A stretch of 64,000 nt of DNA. It comes from Akebia trifoliata (Eukaryota; Streptophyta; Magnoliopsida; Ranunculales; Lardizabalaceae). The notes under the pieces were generated by a model. The model had not been told where the DNA came from, ran no database searches, and saw nothing but the letters and a program-made list of their open reading frames with translations. A program made the translations under genes and the position numbers. Shown one piece after another: positions 1 through 11,196 of the stretch (position 1 is the stretch's first letter; each line of letters begins with the position of its first letter). The stretch spans positions 10,898,967-10,962,966 of the forward strand of contig CM030706.1 in assembly GCA_017979445.1 (NCBI GenBank), written 5' to 3'.

Positions 1-352
1 ACAGTTCTTTTGACTTTGAACATTAATTTCGTTATTAAAGACTTAAAAATTAAATTATATATGCTTAGATTATAAAGATTTTATTTAAAAATCAAATTTT
101 GTTAATTCTATCACAATATTAAATGTGCCACTTCTTTATTGTTTTTTATATAATTTCTATAGCATTTGAAAAAGTTGGTGAGGCAATAGAAGACCTCTTA
201 GATCATCTTTATTTGTTTAAAATGTCATTTAATAAATTCATAGTTTATCATTTTTCTTTCCCTTGATTACAATGTAAATGGTCGTATACTTGTTTTATTT
301 ACTATGTAAGGCAAGAATGAGTCAAAAATCAAGAAATTTGTATAGATTTATT
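1..352. other. AT-rich DNA, nothing recognised
   Basis: I see no coding motif, RNA gene or clear repeat here. It leads directly into the macro-repeat that follows. Confidence 0.5.
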
Positions 353-1846
353 GAACACTGAAATAATGTTAGAAGGCTCCTTTTGACATTATATCAGAAT
401 GTATTTTATTTAATGTCAGAAGACTCCTTTTGACATTAGATCATAATGTCACAACTATCTACACAGCCATATAAATCAGTTATCCACATAGTCATCCACA
501 CAACCATCCTATTAATCATTACGCAGCCATCCTCACAGCCTTCTTATCAGTCATCCGCATAGCCATCTACACAGTCATACAAATCAATTATCCACATAGC
601 CATCCACAAAACCATCCTATCAACCATCCTCGCAACCATCCTATCAACTATCTATACAGCCATCCTATCAGCCATTCACACAGTTATACACACAACTATT
701 TACACGTAAGTTTTTTGATAGATTTATGATATATGTTTATAAAATTTGGGGTCAAATTTAATTAAGCAAAATTTTTTATAATCAAATATACATATGTTTA
801 TATGATAAGCTTTAAAAAAATGCTTATGATACAATAAAAATTTGAATAGATTTACTGAACACTAAAACAATGTCAAAATGAGCCTTTTGACATTATATTA
901 GAATGTATTTTATTCAATTTTAAAAAGCTCATTTTGACATTAGATCAGATTATTTTTTCATACAATGTCAAAAGGCCCCTTGTGACATTAGATCAGAACG
1001 TCACAGCCATCTACACAGTCATATATATAAATTAACTATCCACACAGGCATCCTATTAGCCATCCACTCGGCCATTGAGCAGGCCATCTGCACAGCCATC
1101 TAAATCAGCTGTCCACATAGCCATACACACAACCATCCTATCGGTCATCCTCACAACCATCTTATTAGCCATCTACACAACCATCCTCACAACCATCTTA
1201 TTAGTCATCTATATAGCCATTCGCACAGCCATACTATCAATTGTTTACACAACTATCCACACAGCCATCCATACAGCCATCCTATCGGCCATCCTCATAA
1301 CTATGCACACAACTACTTACACAAGTTTTTTGATAGATTTATGATATCTTTTTTTTTTTAAAATTTAGGGACCAAATTTAATTAAACAAGATTTTTAGAA
1401 TCAAATATACATATTTTTTTTTATGATAAGCTTTAGAAAAATTCTCGTGATACAATAGAAATTTGAATAGATTTATCGAACACTGAAACAATATCAAAAG
1501 AATCCTTTTGACATTAGATCATAATGTATTTTATTCAATATCAGAAAGATCCTTCTGACAATAGATCAGAATATGTTTTATACACTGTCAGAACGCTCCT
1601 TCTGACATTAGATTAAAATGTCACAGCCATATAAATTAGCTATCCACATAGCCATCCATATAGACATCCTATTGACCATCCTCACAGCCATCCTATCAGT
1701 CATTTACACAGTTATCCTCACAGCCTTCCTATTAGCCATCCGCACAACCTTTTCATCAGCCATTTACACAGCCATCTTATCAGTCATGTACATAGCCATC
1801 CTATTGGCCATCTTTACAATTATCCTAAGTTATTGGATCACACTAA
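353..1846. repeat. Macro-repeat of palindrome block plus 12-bp minisatellite, three copies
   Basis: The same order of parts appears three times, each opening with GAACACT at about 353, 857 and 1478. First come one to three copies of an imperfect palindrome of the form AATGTCAGAAG...CTTTTGACATT, followed by AGATCAGAATGT. Then comes a 12-bp minisatellite of the form RNCCATCCTATC at about 456-703, 1001-1318 and 1617-1826. Copies one and two also share an AT-rich spacer with TTTTTTGATAGATTTATGATAT. The long open frames here (1075-1344 and 1618-1875) come from the 12-bp period and are not taken as genes. The palindrome block recurs inverted at about 5.7 kb. Confidence 0.8.
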
Positions 1847-1869
1847 TGTCCCTGGCAGTGGTGCCAATT
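1847..1869 (-). other. Primer binding site-like sequence
   Basis: The minus strand reads TTGGCACCACTGCCAGGGAC immediately after the LTR end. This resembles the TGGCGCCGTTGCCGGGGA primer site of several Tat-type plant gypsy elements, with a few substitutions. Confidence 0.55.
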
Positions 1870-3065
1870 TGTTAGAACTAGATTGATGATAAAATAATGA
1901 ACATAAAATAAACCTTAGCCAGCAAAGATCGACCCACAAAGAAAACGTTAATCCAACGATTTTTTCAACTCAAATCGAATGAGATTCGAAGTTAACAAAT
2001 TAACAAAAATATTTTACGAATAATTTTAAACTAAATTCAAATGGACTATATAAATTGTAAAAGAAAGGTTAGATCAGTCAAATCTACTGTAACATTAATC
2101 TTAAATAAAATAAGTATTTAATCATTTTTATCTCAATCTACTCAAACAAAGCTAATGCCCATCGATCAGAAAGTGAATTTGATTTCGTACAAATAATAAT
2201 CAAATATTGGGTATTTTCTTTTAAATAAATAAATATTAAAATTCTAATTCAAACTACCAAAAAATAAGCATGAGTTAACTTGAATTTATCTATGATTAAA
2301 TCATTAGAACTTACGATAATTTAAAATAGTTTATAATAATTACTAATAAATAATGAAACACATAAGAACATAAATCAACCTGGGTTCATATGCAAGTTTT
2401 AATTAAAATAATTATTTGACTTCATAGAAAAATAAATATAAAAACGAGAGAGATGAGAGAAAGAAAAATTGTCTTTTTTTTTTTAATCTTGATCTAAAAC
2501 TAGCAGTGTCTCCTTACAATCTTGAAACTAATAACGAAATTAAAAAAATAAAACTTTAAAACTATAAAAGAACAAAAGAAGAGAGGTTGATTTGAAACTA
2601 AGGTTCGAAAACTTTCCTTAAACAAAATTACCTCCAAACCCCAGCCCACTTCAATACGAAGTATTTGTATCTGTTAAGATCCTACATAAATCTCGAATAA
2701 TTTTCCATTGATACCACTGCACTGGCCAAGGTGACCAAGGAACCACGGTCCATGTGGGCCCAATGAGCCTACAATTTGGTTCTTGTTCTTGTTTCGGAAC
2801 CTAGATTGTAGTGGAATTTTGAGATTTTTTCTAATTTGCCTAGAAACTTTACGATCATCTGAAAATACCATGAGTTTTTCAATCCTCTATATGAATAATA
2901 GAAAGTTTGCGGCAGCCATTTCCCCTTTATTTCCCAATTGATCCATATTCTTTTCTTGAAACAAGCAGCTTATAAAATTTTGAGGGGATTGTGATTTCGA
3001 CCATAATGATTTTTAATAACGAAAATATTTATTAAATTTAATAAGGGTCCAAATTTAAGCACGCA
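1870..3065 (-). mobile_element. LTR of a Ty3/gypsy element, minus strand
   Basis: On the minus strand this 1.2 kb stretch ends CTAACA and is followed at once by a primer-site-like sequence. Just before the end it has TTTCTTTGTGGGTCGATC, a wording common close to the 3' end of plant gypsy LTRs. The 5' boundary (TGCGTG at 3065) is a guess from the TG rule. No protein-coding interior follows: the minisatellite begins about 20 bases beyond the primer site. It is therefore a truncated LTR-plus-primer-site relic, not a proven solo LTR. Confidence 0.55.
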
Positions 3066-3647
3066 ACTTATCTCGATAAATCTATTACTAAATTGGTATA
3101 TGTGTAAAAGTTTTTCGCTCATATGACTCAAATCCATCACCCATCACAGAACACACTTTAAGTTTCACCCTGACGACTCGAGTGAACACTTTCAGTTTCT
3201 TCCATCAGAACTCACGAACCCTAATCTCCTTTTCCTTCTCCTTTTATACCTCTCAAGAATTGTAATCTCTCTGTTTCTGTCGAAAATCAACCATCCTCTG
3301 TAGGTCACTCGCACTTACTCACTCTATAACATATTGCAAAGAATTAGACTTTGATTTTCAAATTTTGTTGAGGAATCAAAAGGAATATCACATATAAACA
3401 GGTGAGTCTCCCTCCCTCCCTCTCTATCATTAAACCTAACGAAAGAAGTTGTATTTTAAACATATAGTTATTTTGAAACTGATTTTTGGGTATTTTCTTT
3501 CTTGATTTGATGAATTAGATTTAGAGTTATCTATAAAACTACAAACTTTTGTATAAATAGGACTTGTGAAAGTACATAGTCTTGATATCGGTAAATGGCT
3601 CCAAGGTGAGGTGGTTCTGATCTTATTTATGTTCTTTTGTGCTCAAA
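3066..3647 (+). promoter_or_regulatory. Probable promoter and leader of the PMD gene
   Basis: There is no ORF here. The stretch has a weak TATA-like TTTTATACC at about 3241, then CT-rich leader-like sequence. A possible leader intron begins AGGTGAGT at about 3401. An upstream ATG at 3595 gives only a very short frame. The promoter role is inferred from position and composition. Confidence 0.35.
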
Positions 3648-6300
3648 ATGGTTAGAACCAGAGGGAACACATATTCAACCTCTACTACAGCAAAACCGAG
3701 TACCGATGAACATAACGAAGAAACCATTCTCGGAGGTCCCATCGATACTTCATTACTTAGAACTTTTAAGACATACAAAACGTTTTTTATTTGGTAATCA
3801 CAAGTAAGTTTTACATTAACTTTTCAATTATTTGATATAATTAGTAATTAGGAAAATTGTTTTTCTTATATTCTTCATGTAATCATTTTGAGAAAGTGAT
3901 GCTCTTACGATATTTAATCATTTTAAGAAGTTGGATGATTGGGACTTTGAAATTAAGACTCCTGCATTTCAAGAGAAAGTTCAAGCTTCAGGTCTATTAA
4001 ACCTTTGTAGGTACAAATACTAATATTTGAATAAGACTTTGTTGATCGCCTTCATTGAGTGATGGCAGCCTGAAAGGAATACATTTCATCTCTCATTCGA
4101 TGAGATGACGATTACTTTAGATGACATAGACCATATATTGGGTATTCCTTGTGAGGTCATTAATTGGTGTAGCAGCTAGACATTTAATAGTCGAGCCTTT
4201 GGATCTTCAACTAGAAAAGGTGGCGGCTGAAATGCATCTTAATAGGGGTCATATTGTTTATATGAATTGACTAATTCAGAATTTTAAAGGATACAGTTAC
4301 ATTGCAACCCCACAAGAATTAGATAGTATTGTCAGGGGGTACTTATCATATGTTTTGGGGTGCATAATTTTTGCTAATAAAATCGGGAAGAAGTTATTTG
4401 CGAGATACCTTACATTGTTACGAGATGTTCAAAACGTGAAAGATTTCTCTTGGGGCACAATTGTACTTGCCATCTTGTATAGACAACTAGGGTGCGCATC
4501 AAGAAAAGATGTGACACAAATAGCTGGATATCTTCCATTACTACAGGTATGAGTGAATTAGATCTTATTTTGTTATTAATTTGATATATATATAATAACA
4601 AGTCTATATTTTCATTTGGCATAGATATATGAATATTTCTCACAATTTCAAGTGGGTTTGAATGACGAATTTCATGTTGGTGACCCACGTATCAAGCAGT
4701 GGAAGCCTAGTTTTGTAAATGCTATTTCTACTGATGAACTCCAACATTTACGTCAGGCCATATATGATATGGTCAAAGAAGACGTAAGCATTGTATCCTA
4801 TTTTCTATAATATAATGAGCTTTTAATTATTTTAATCTAGTTTATATGCTTCGCAAGTGACCTGGGACCATATAGGGAGGATAAAGAACATTATCCGATA
4901 AACCAAGTCACATTCTATGATGGTTATCTGAGATCGGACAACGTCGTAGAACCTTACCATCCGGTAAGGTGTCTTCGACAGTTTGGATACGTCTAAATCA
5001 TCCCTTCCTACCCAATATGACCTATTCACGAAGAAAGGGGCATGAATGTACTTGCTTACTGTGTTGAGTACAAGTTTATTGAGGATCATTGGCAGAAATG
5101 GTCCAAGCATGTTTTGCCTTCAAAAGTTTTGGGTGATAAAGCAACTATGCCATGGGATGCTGAATCGGCGTATCAACAATAGTTCGCCAACATATCATAT
5201 ATGATCGTCTAGAACCCGGACAATTACATTGGATTGGTACGATAACGACAAAATCAATCTAATAGAGCATCGATCCCCGAAGACATCGCTAAATTAGTAA
5301 TTTCATATATATATTTAGATCAAATTTTACATATTTGTATCAAACTAGTGCCTTGTTATTTACTCATTTTTGCAATATTAATTAGTGCATATGTATGTGG
5401 GTTAGGTTGAGATGAGAGATATATCGTTGGGTCTACTGAAGGAATCCATTTTCTTAGGCCCAACCAAGAAGCAGAGACTTTGTTGATGCGCCAGAGGGAA
5501 GTATACAAAATTCTTCATCCACAACAAAGGTCTCCATCTCTACTATTAGCCAATGTTGAAGCTCAAAATACAATGAAAGAAAGAGTCAGAAAAGGGAAGG
5601 GACCAGCAGAAGAGAGTAGGAAAAGTCAGAGAAGTTAGTTTGATTTGTTCTATTTTGCTTAATTTGTATTTTTATATGAATGTAATGTCAGAAGGAATGA
5701 TTCTTCTAACATTGTATAAAATACAATTTGATCTCATGTTAGAATGATGTTTTTGGGGACATAGAATTTAATACTTATATTTCAAATGGATCCTTTATGA
5801 GAAATGTTGATCATTTTATTATAATAAGGTGTACATGTGAATCCTACTAATAGAAATAATTTATATTTTTTTGTATACTGAATGAGAAGATAAATTAAGA
5901 TTTTCAATTATGATATACATGCATTGGTATTAAATTAAACCTTTTTATACTTACAGGTGATGTGCAAGAGGATGATGGCGAGCGTGATATAAATATCATT
6001 CAAAGAAGAGTTGAAGGTAAGTCGATCTGATTGTTTAATATTCACAATCTTGTTTTAAAGTATTTTATAAATGTAAAACTTTTCTTATGTGCTCCTTGTG
6101 ATATGGAAAGTGAAACGAAAAATTCAAAAAACTCCCGCATCACGACGAGCTAGAGTACCTCAACAGATGACATAATATTATGAAATAAAAGAGCACAAAG
6201 AGATAATGTGTCATTTCGAACTCGTGCTGCAGCGTTGGGTAGAGTGAAAAGGAATCAACAAAACGATAGTAAACAAGTAATTGAGTTGTCATCAGGTAAA
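3648..6300 (+). pseudogene. Plant mobile domain (PMD, MAIN-like) gene, multi-exon, broken
   Basis: The start at 3648 gives MVRTRG, and soon after GGPIDTSLLRTF, an opening seen in PMD proteins. The PMD core follows: LLIAFIE then FHLSFDEMTITLDDIDHILG (about 4020-4145), LDLQLEKVAAEMHLNRG (about 4200), and an unbroken stretch at 4355-4546 with RYLTLLRD, FSWGTIVLAILYRQLGCAS and IAGYLPLLQ. After an intron (4547-4624) come IYEYFSQFQ and, past a second intron (about 4784-4840), VTWDPYRED and VRCLRQFGYV. A basic C-terminal part lies in small exons to about 6300. PMD proteins occur both as host genes (MAIN/MAIL1, nuclear) and as passengers in transposons. In-frame stops, for example where a Trp is expected at about 4060, make this a pseudogene. 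The splice sites match the domain breaks. A transposon origin is inferred from the repeats on both sides. Confidence 0.8.
5686..5735 (-). repeat. Inverted copy of the palindrome block
   Basis: The minus strand of this stretch reads AGATCAAATTGTATTTTAT and then ATACAATGTTAGAAG...CTTCTGACATT. This is the block found three times at 0.35-1.62 kb, now in opposite orientation and inside the 3' half of the PMD gene. Confidence 0.7.
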
Positions 6301-6534
6301 TAAATATAAAATCTAATTTAATATGCCATGTTGATTTAACAAAAGTGGAATCATTCAAATACTTGTAGATTCAGACATTAAAGCAATATAACTAATGTCT
6401 TCTAATTATATTATTCTTACCATATTGTGTGTAGATTCAGAAGTTTGAGATAGAGATAACTGGTAGAGTTGTCACAAGATACTAATGTATTATTTTGACA
6501 TTACACAGCGATTCTATTGTTTTTATAAAATCAA

Positions 6535-6558
6535 GGTTAGAAGAATACTTCTAACATT
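6535..6558. repeat. Short palindrome related to the macro-repeat
   Basis: GTTAGAAGAATACTTCTAAC is a near-perfect palindrome followed by ATTG. It has the same core (TTAGAAG...CTTCTAACATT) as the blocks near 0.4-1.6 kb and 5.7 kb. Confidence 0.6.
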
Positions 6559-6957
6559 GAAATTTTTCATGAGAGAATACATTTGTTGGCAGACCTATCT
6601 GTTCCAATTTTATATAATGCAACGTCATTTCAGATCATCACTGACGATTAAGATGGATCACTACTCATCTGTGTCTGTCCACTTGCCCCACTACAATCTG
6701 CACTACCCCCAAACTGTGACGTTTAAGCCGGACTTAGGTTGTCCTCTCAGGAGTATATACTCATTTATTCTCTCTTATAAATAGGAAACTCAATGCTCAT
6801 TCTCCTTCTTACTATACTATAATTTTGTGATTTCGTCTCTTTGTATCCTGCGAAAAGTTTTCTATCTCTTTTTTTGGCTTCACTGCTACTCTTACCTCTT
6901 TCAGACTGAGGTAATCTTTTTCACTTGTCTTCTTTTTTCTACAAATTTACTTCTTTA
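6559..6957 (+). promoter_or_regulatory. Probable promoter and leader of the antisense ORF of element B1
   Basis: A good TATA box, TATAAATA, lies at 6776-6783. It is followed by a pyrimidine-rich leader and a possible splice donor (GAGGTAATC at about 6907), before the ATG at 6958. No protein domain is seen. The promoter role is inferred from this order of signals. Confidence 0.5.
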
Positions 6958-9471
6958 ATGACTGCTAACATAACCCTACTTCAACGGAGACTTTACATCC
7001 CTGCCTCTGTGTCTTTACGGGTTAGCGAGGACCCCAACAACCCTGACAAATGCTGTCAGGAAGAAATTTTGGTTTACGCCGATTAAATTAAGATTGACCT
7101 TAGTTTCTTTCCCTTCTTTAGGGAGGTGCTGAATAAGATAAACCAGGCCCCAAGCCAATTATCTAGGAACTTCTAGTGTTTGGTGGAGATTGTGGAGAAG
7201 ATGGGCATAACCCCCAATAACTTCCTCTCCAGATACAATCTAAAGGCAATCCCCCAACACTCGAGGTATTACTCGTTATCCTCCAAGAGTGCATCAGTGG
7301 CATTGGCTCATTCTCTCCCCCAATGTTGACGAAAGGTGGTACAAAGACCACCTGTTTATCTCTGAGAACTGGGAGTTTGCCCCTAGCGTTCCTCATGAGG
7401 GATTTAGAGTCCTTTAGACCTTCTAGGGTAATATTGATTTTAGGTTTCTGGTTGTGTCTCATTTTACTGTTCTATCTTCTTCCCAATTTATTTCTAGATT
7501 TTGCTTTCTTTTCTTCATAGATTTCTCCGCCCTTTCGGCTGTTAAGGCTAGGAAGAAGCAGCGCATAACATCTAAAGATCAGAGGCTAGTGGCAGCGGAC
7601 TTCCAAACTAGAGCTGTTGAGGGGTGGCGGTGGAAGATTTCCCATTTGTTTTACTGCGGCCACCTACACGACGAGTGTCTCTTGATCTGGCCAAGCCGAT
7701 CTTGGAAGATCTTGATCCATCCCCCCTTGCCTTTGCTCTTCTTTGACCTCCTCCACAACGAGGGGCCTTATCTGATTAGGCTTTCTTTGGCCAGGTCGAA
7801 CAAATCCTGGAATTTCTTGATACGGTCCCGACTTATATTTCTAACCTTTCTTCATTTTCAATTCTACCAGGGTCCTTCGACGCCAGGAACATCGACCTCT
7901 TGGAGTTTCCATTCTCATGTTCCTTTACCATCAGGGCTACTCCTCCCACTGGCCCAGCCAAGAAGAAGAAAAAGAAGAGTTTGTCATTCCGCGACTCTAC
8001 CCACGCTAGAAAAGCAAGCCAGTTGGCTATAATACTCGAGGGGTTGGTTGCCTTTGTTTCTATCTCTGCTTCTATTTTTGCTACAATTGCTTTGATGCTA
8101 CTACTGTAGCCGTTACTATCCTTATTGAGTTTCCCAAGGGGATTCAAGCTTAGGCAGGGTAGAGTTTTTTCACCCCCAAATAACACAATCCTGCCCTTAA
8201 CCTACAACAGCATAAGAGGTGCCACTTGGTTAGGAAAGTTTTGAGGGATCCTTCTCGTTCGGAAGAGTCCGAGAAAGAGGGTGTCCACCATCTTAAGACT
8301 CATCTAGAGGAAGTTGCGTTCCCTTGAAGGAGTCGTGAGGCCCTCCTCCAAGGTGGAAATGAGTACAATGATTTTCGACTTCCTTTCAACTACGTCCACA
8401 ATAAAAGCTGTAGGGTGATGAATCTTGTCGTAGCTACTTTTCTACTCTCCTACTCCATTCTTCCCAAGGATTGGGATGTTGCAAACTAGGCTAATGCCGA
8501 CCTGGGCTTTGGCCAGTTTGTTCATGACCTCTATCAGGTAACTCTATGCTCTTCTTATTCTACTCTTTATTTTTCAGGCTTTTACTCGTTTAACTGCTTT
8601 ATTCTTCTCGTAGGCCAACGTCTATGGAGCCTTGGCCTTTTTGAAATGGCATGAGGCTGAGGACTAGACGGTTGCCTTGGCTAGGAAGTATGAAGAAAAA
8701 ATAACTCAACTCTAGGCTGAGCTGGCCTTTTTAGCCAATTTTCCGATGAGGCTAAAGAAGAGATGGGGGCTAACTTGGCCTAATTTTCCAAGGCCAACAT
8801 AGCCTTGGAGGCCACCAATAAGAAGCTGATAGATCTCCAGGGTGTTCCTTAATTAGAATTTACCAACTACAAAGAAAGAGTACAGATGAGAGACACAAAA
8901 CTAGTGGATCTCCGAGAGAAAAAATAACAACAAGAGTTTGAGCTAGGCTCCCTTAGAGCAGGTATTGAATTGACTAAGGCAGCTCAAGCCAAATAAGATG
9001 AGGTTGAGACTAAGAGATTGCTGGGGGCAACAATAGGCCCAATACTCTTGATTGGCAGAGGAAGCTTCAACTAAAGCCTACAACGAAGGCTTTGAGGCTG
9101 TTCGACTTCAATACGAGGAGGAGAAAGAAAAGAAAAAGGGGGACAAAGATGGCAATACATATGGCGTTCCTTTTGTTTCTCCTGTTAGGAATATGTCTTG
9201 AACTGGGTGCTTTGGGCAACCTCCACCCTTCCAGCTGGATGAGGAGGGGAATCCTATTACTATCCTGAAACAAGTCCCAAGTGAGCTCATGGAGGTTGGG
9301 CTTATCGTAGAATTAGACCAAACTAGGTCGACTGACCCACCTGCTCAGGCTAGTGATTTGCCTCTACCTTCTGACTTGCCTCCTGTCCCTATTATTAATG
9401 TTGATCCAGACGAAGTATTTGATCTTCCAAACCATCCTGCTAAGGTTGATCCTCCAATTCCTACTACTTAG
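6958..9471 (+). pseudogene. Extra ORF of a gypsy element ('putative gypsy type transposase' family), with introns, broken
   Basis: The N-terminal part reads VYAD, then FPFFREVLNKINQAPSQLS, VEIVEKMGITPNNFLSRYNL and, after a frameshift, RWYKDHLFISENWEF. This order fits the plant domain usually annotated as 'transposase (putative), gypsy type' (PF04195-like). Next come a basic linker (KARKKQR at about 7550), a charged Lys/Glu-rich coiled-coil-like stretch (about 8640-9150) and an acidic, proline-rich tail ending at TAG 9471. Two introns are predicted from good splice sites: about 7428-7520 (GTAATA...CATAG) and 8538-8613 (CAG|GTAACT...TAG). Several in-frame stops show decay. The ORF runs opposite to the gag/protease/integrase remains at 10.86-12.8 kb. 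In Tat-lineage elements, extra ORFs lie between integrase and the 3' LTR in either orientation, which fits. The molecular role of this family is unknown. Confidence 0.7.
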
Positions 9472-10171
9472 ATTTCGCCTTCTGCCAGCCAGCCCTTTAC
9501 CACTGAATGAAAATCTGTTCTTTGCTTTTGTTACTACATTTTGTACTATCCCATCTTTGTGATTTCTCTATTGTACTTTCTCTTTTTGCTATTAATAAAA
9601 AGAAATTTTGCTTTTGCACAACTGCATTTATGTCAGAAAGTTTACTACTTACTATTTACGCTACATGCACAATCTACTGGTATGCTTTCTAACTTACACT
9701 GCATACATAATTCTGCTGGTGTACTTTCTACCTAAGTATTAATTGCAACATTATGCTTTGCTTAAAAATTTCAACAGATCTGTTTTTTCACATTACCTGC
9801 CTTTCTTGAGCTAACTTAAGCTAACTACTAATCTGCCTCTAATGCGAACTCTATTTGTACTGTTTGTACTGCGGGATCCATAGCTAAACTATTGCACTAC
9901 TTATTCTGTATAGTTTGCACTGCATAATTTACAACTCAACTACTGCACTGCTCATTCTGCTTGTTCCATTGCTAAATTACTTGATCTGCTCATGTTTACT
10001 ACCTCTTCCCCCTAGGTTCTACCTTAAGTAAGTTTTACTTAGGTGAAACCTTCTAGTGGATGATTGTACTAAACTTTGGGGAGGTACCCTTGTGTTACTG
10101 TCCTTGAAGAATGCTCTAACTCTACTTTATTTTTTTGCTCCTACAATGACTATACTTAGTGCTAACTTACT
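9472..10171. other. Downstream region of the antisense ORF, non-coding
   Basis: No protein domain is recognised. The start is T-rich with AATAAAAAG near 9593, a possible poly(A) signal for the ORF upstream. Words such as ACTGCATA and CTGCTCATTCTG recur loosely at 9650-10000. The short frames at 9507-9735 overlap each other and have no family resemblance. Confidence 0.5.
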
Positions 10172-10795
10172 CATGCCAGAGTAAGGCCCCGACTAGCTTC
10201 TTACTCTGCCAATTAAGGCAGAGAAGACCCATGTAGGTCCGAATCCAGGTGGGATTTGCCTTCAATGTTATTGTACTTGTGGTAGAGTAGGGTCCTGACC
10301 AGTTTTTTACTTTCCTAGTTAAGGAAGAGAAGACCCACGTAGGCCCAGATCCAGGTGTGATCTATCTTTTTAGTACTTTTGAACTCGTGATAAAGTAGGA
10401 CCCCGACCATCTTCTTACCCTACCAATTAAGGCAGAGAAGACTCACGTAGGTCTAGATCCAGGCGGGATTTATATTAATATATTTGTTACTTGTATCAGA
10501 GTTGGGCCTCGATCAGCTTCTCACTCTACCAATTAAGGCAGAGAAGACCCACGTAGACCGTATCCAGGTGAGATCCCTTTTAAGTACTTTTGGACTCGTG
10601 ACAAAGTAAGACCCCGACCAGCTTCTTACTCTGTCAATTAAGGTAGAGAAGACCCACGTAAGTCCGGATCCAGGTGGGATTCACATTATTACTTTTGTTA
10701 CTCAGGTCAGAGTTGGGCTTTGACTAGTTTCTTACTCTACCAATTAAGGTAGAGAAGACCCACGTAGGCCTAAATCTAGGTAGGATCCCTCGTTA
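10172..10795. repeat. Tandem array, six copies of a unit of about 105 bp
   Basis: The phrase GAGAAGACCCACGTAGG recurs at about 10221, 10327, 10436, 10541, 10645 and 10751. It is preceded each time by CTTACTCTGCCAATTAAGG and followed by ATCCAGGTGGGAT. Units differ from one another by point changes and small indels. The array sits between the integrase end and the antisense ORF of B1, the usual place for tandem arrays in Tat-type elements. Confidence 0.9.
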
Positions 10796-10859
10796 ATGCT
10801 AAATCCTGCGCGTAAGCTAATAGTGATTAGAAAATATTATTTATTGATAATACCTTTTT

Positions 10860-11160
10860 AGATTACATGCATTCCACGATCTTGGCAGTTCTTGACCGAA
10901 CATCGTTATTAAGTAATAAATGCCCTTCTGGCCTATCCTTACTACCCTATATGGTCATTCCCAATTAGCTCCCAGCTTGCCACTGTTTTGCTCCTCTGTA
11001 TTTTGAAATACCCTGTGTAGTACTAGGTCCCCTTCTTCAACTTACTAGTGGCGGATTTTCTTGTTGAAGTAGCTCTATAACTTATTGTGATAGCTCTCTA
11101 GTCTTATGAGTGTTACTTCTCATTTTTCTTCCAACAGATCTAATTCTACGATTATCTGCT
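10860..11160 (-). pseudogene. Integrase C-terminal part of gypsy element B1
   Basis: Minus-strand reading gives ELDLLEEKMRSNTHKTREL, then GDLVLHRVFQNTEE, GKLGANWEWPYRV and LPRSWNA. This is the end of a Ty3/gypsy integrase: the helix after the catalytic core, then the SH3-like DNA-binding tail with its KL.ANWEGPY motif. The catalytic core, RNase H and reverse transcriptase that should precede it are missing. The protease ends only some 40 bases upstream. Stops and at least one frameshift are present. Confidence 0.8.
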
Positions 11161-11196
11161 AGTTGTTCTGGTCAGTTTTCACAACTTTGGATCCTA

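Noticed and set aside
1075..1875. Two open frames of 85-89 codons rich in Ile, Thr, Ala and Leu that look like membrane proteins
   Set aside because: They are read out of the 12-bp minisatellite. The repeat period is a multiple of three, which keeps any frame open. No start context or homologue-like motif is seen.
6559..6957. 3' LTR of element B1
   Set aside because: Compared on the minus strand with the B1 and B2 LTRs, no shared wording was found. It looks like promoter and leader of the antisense ORF instead.
7833..8186. 117-codon minus-strand frame and the plus frames overlapping it
   Set aside because: Shadows in or across the decayed antisense ORF of B1. Their composition follows the coding frame on the plus strand.
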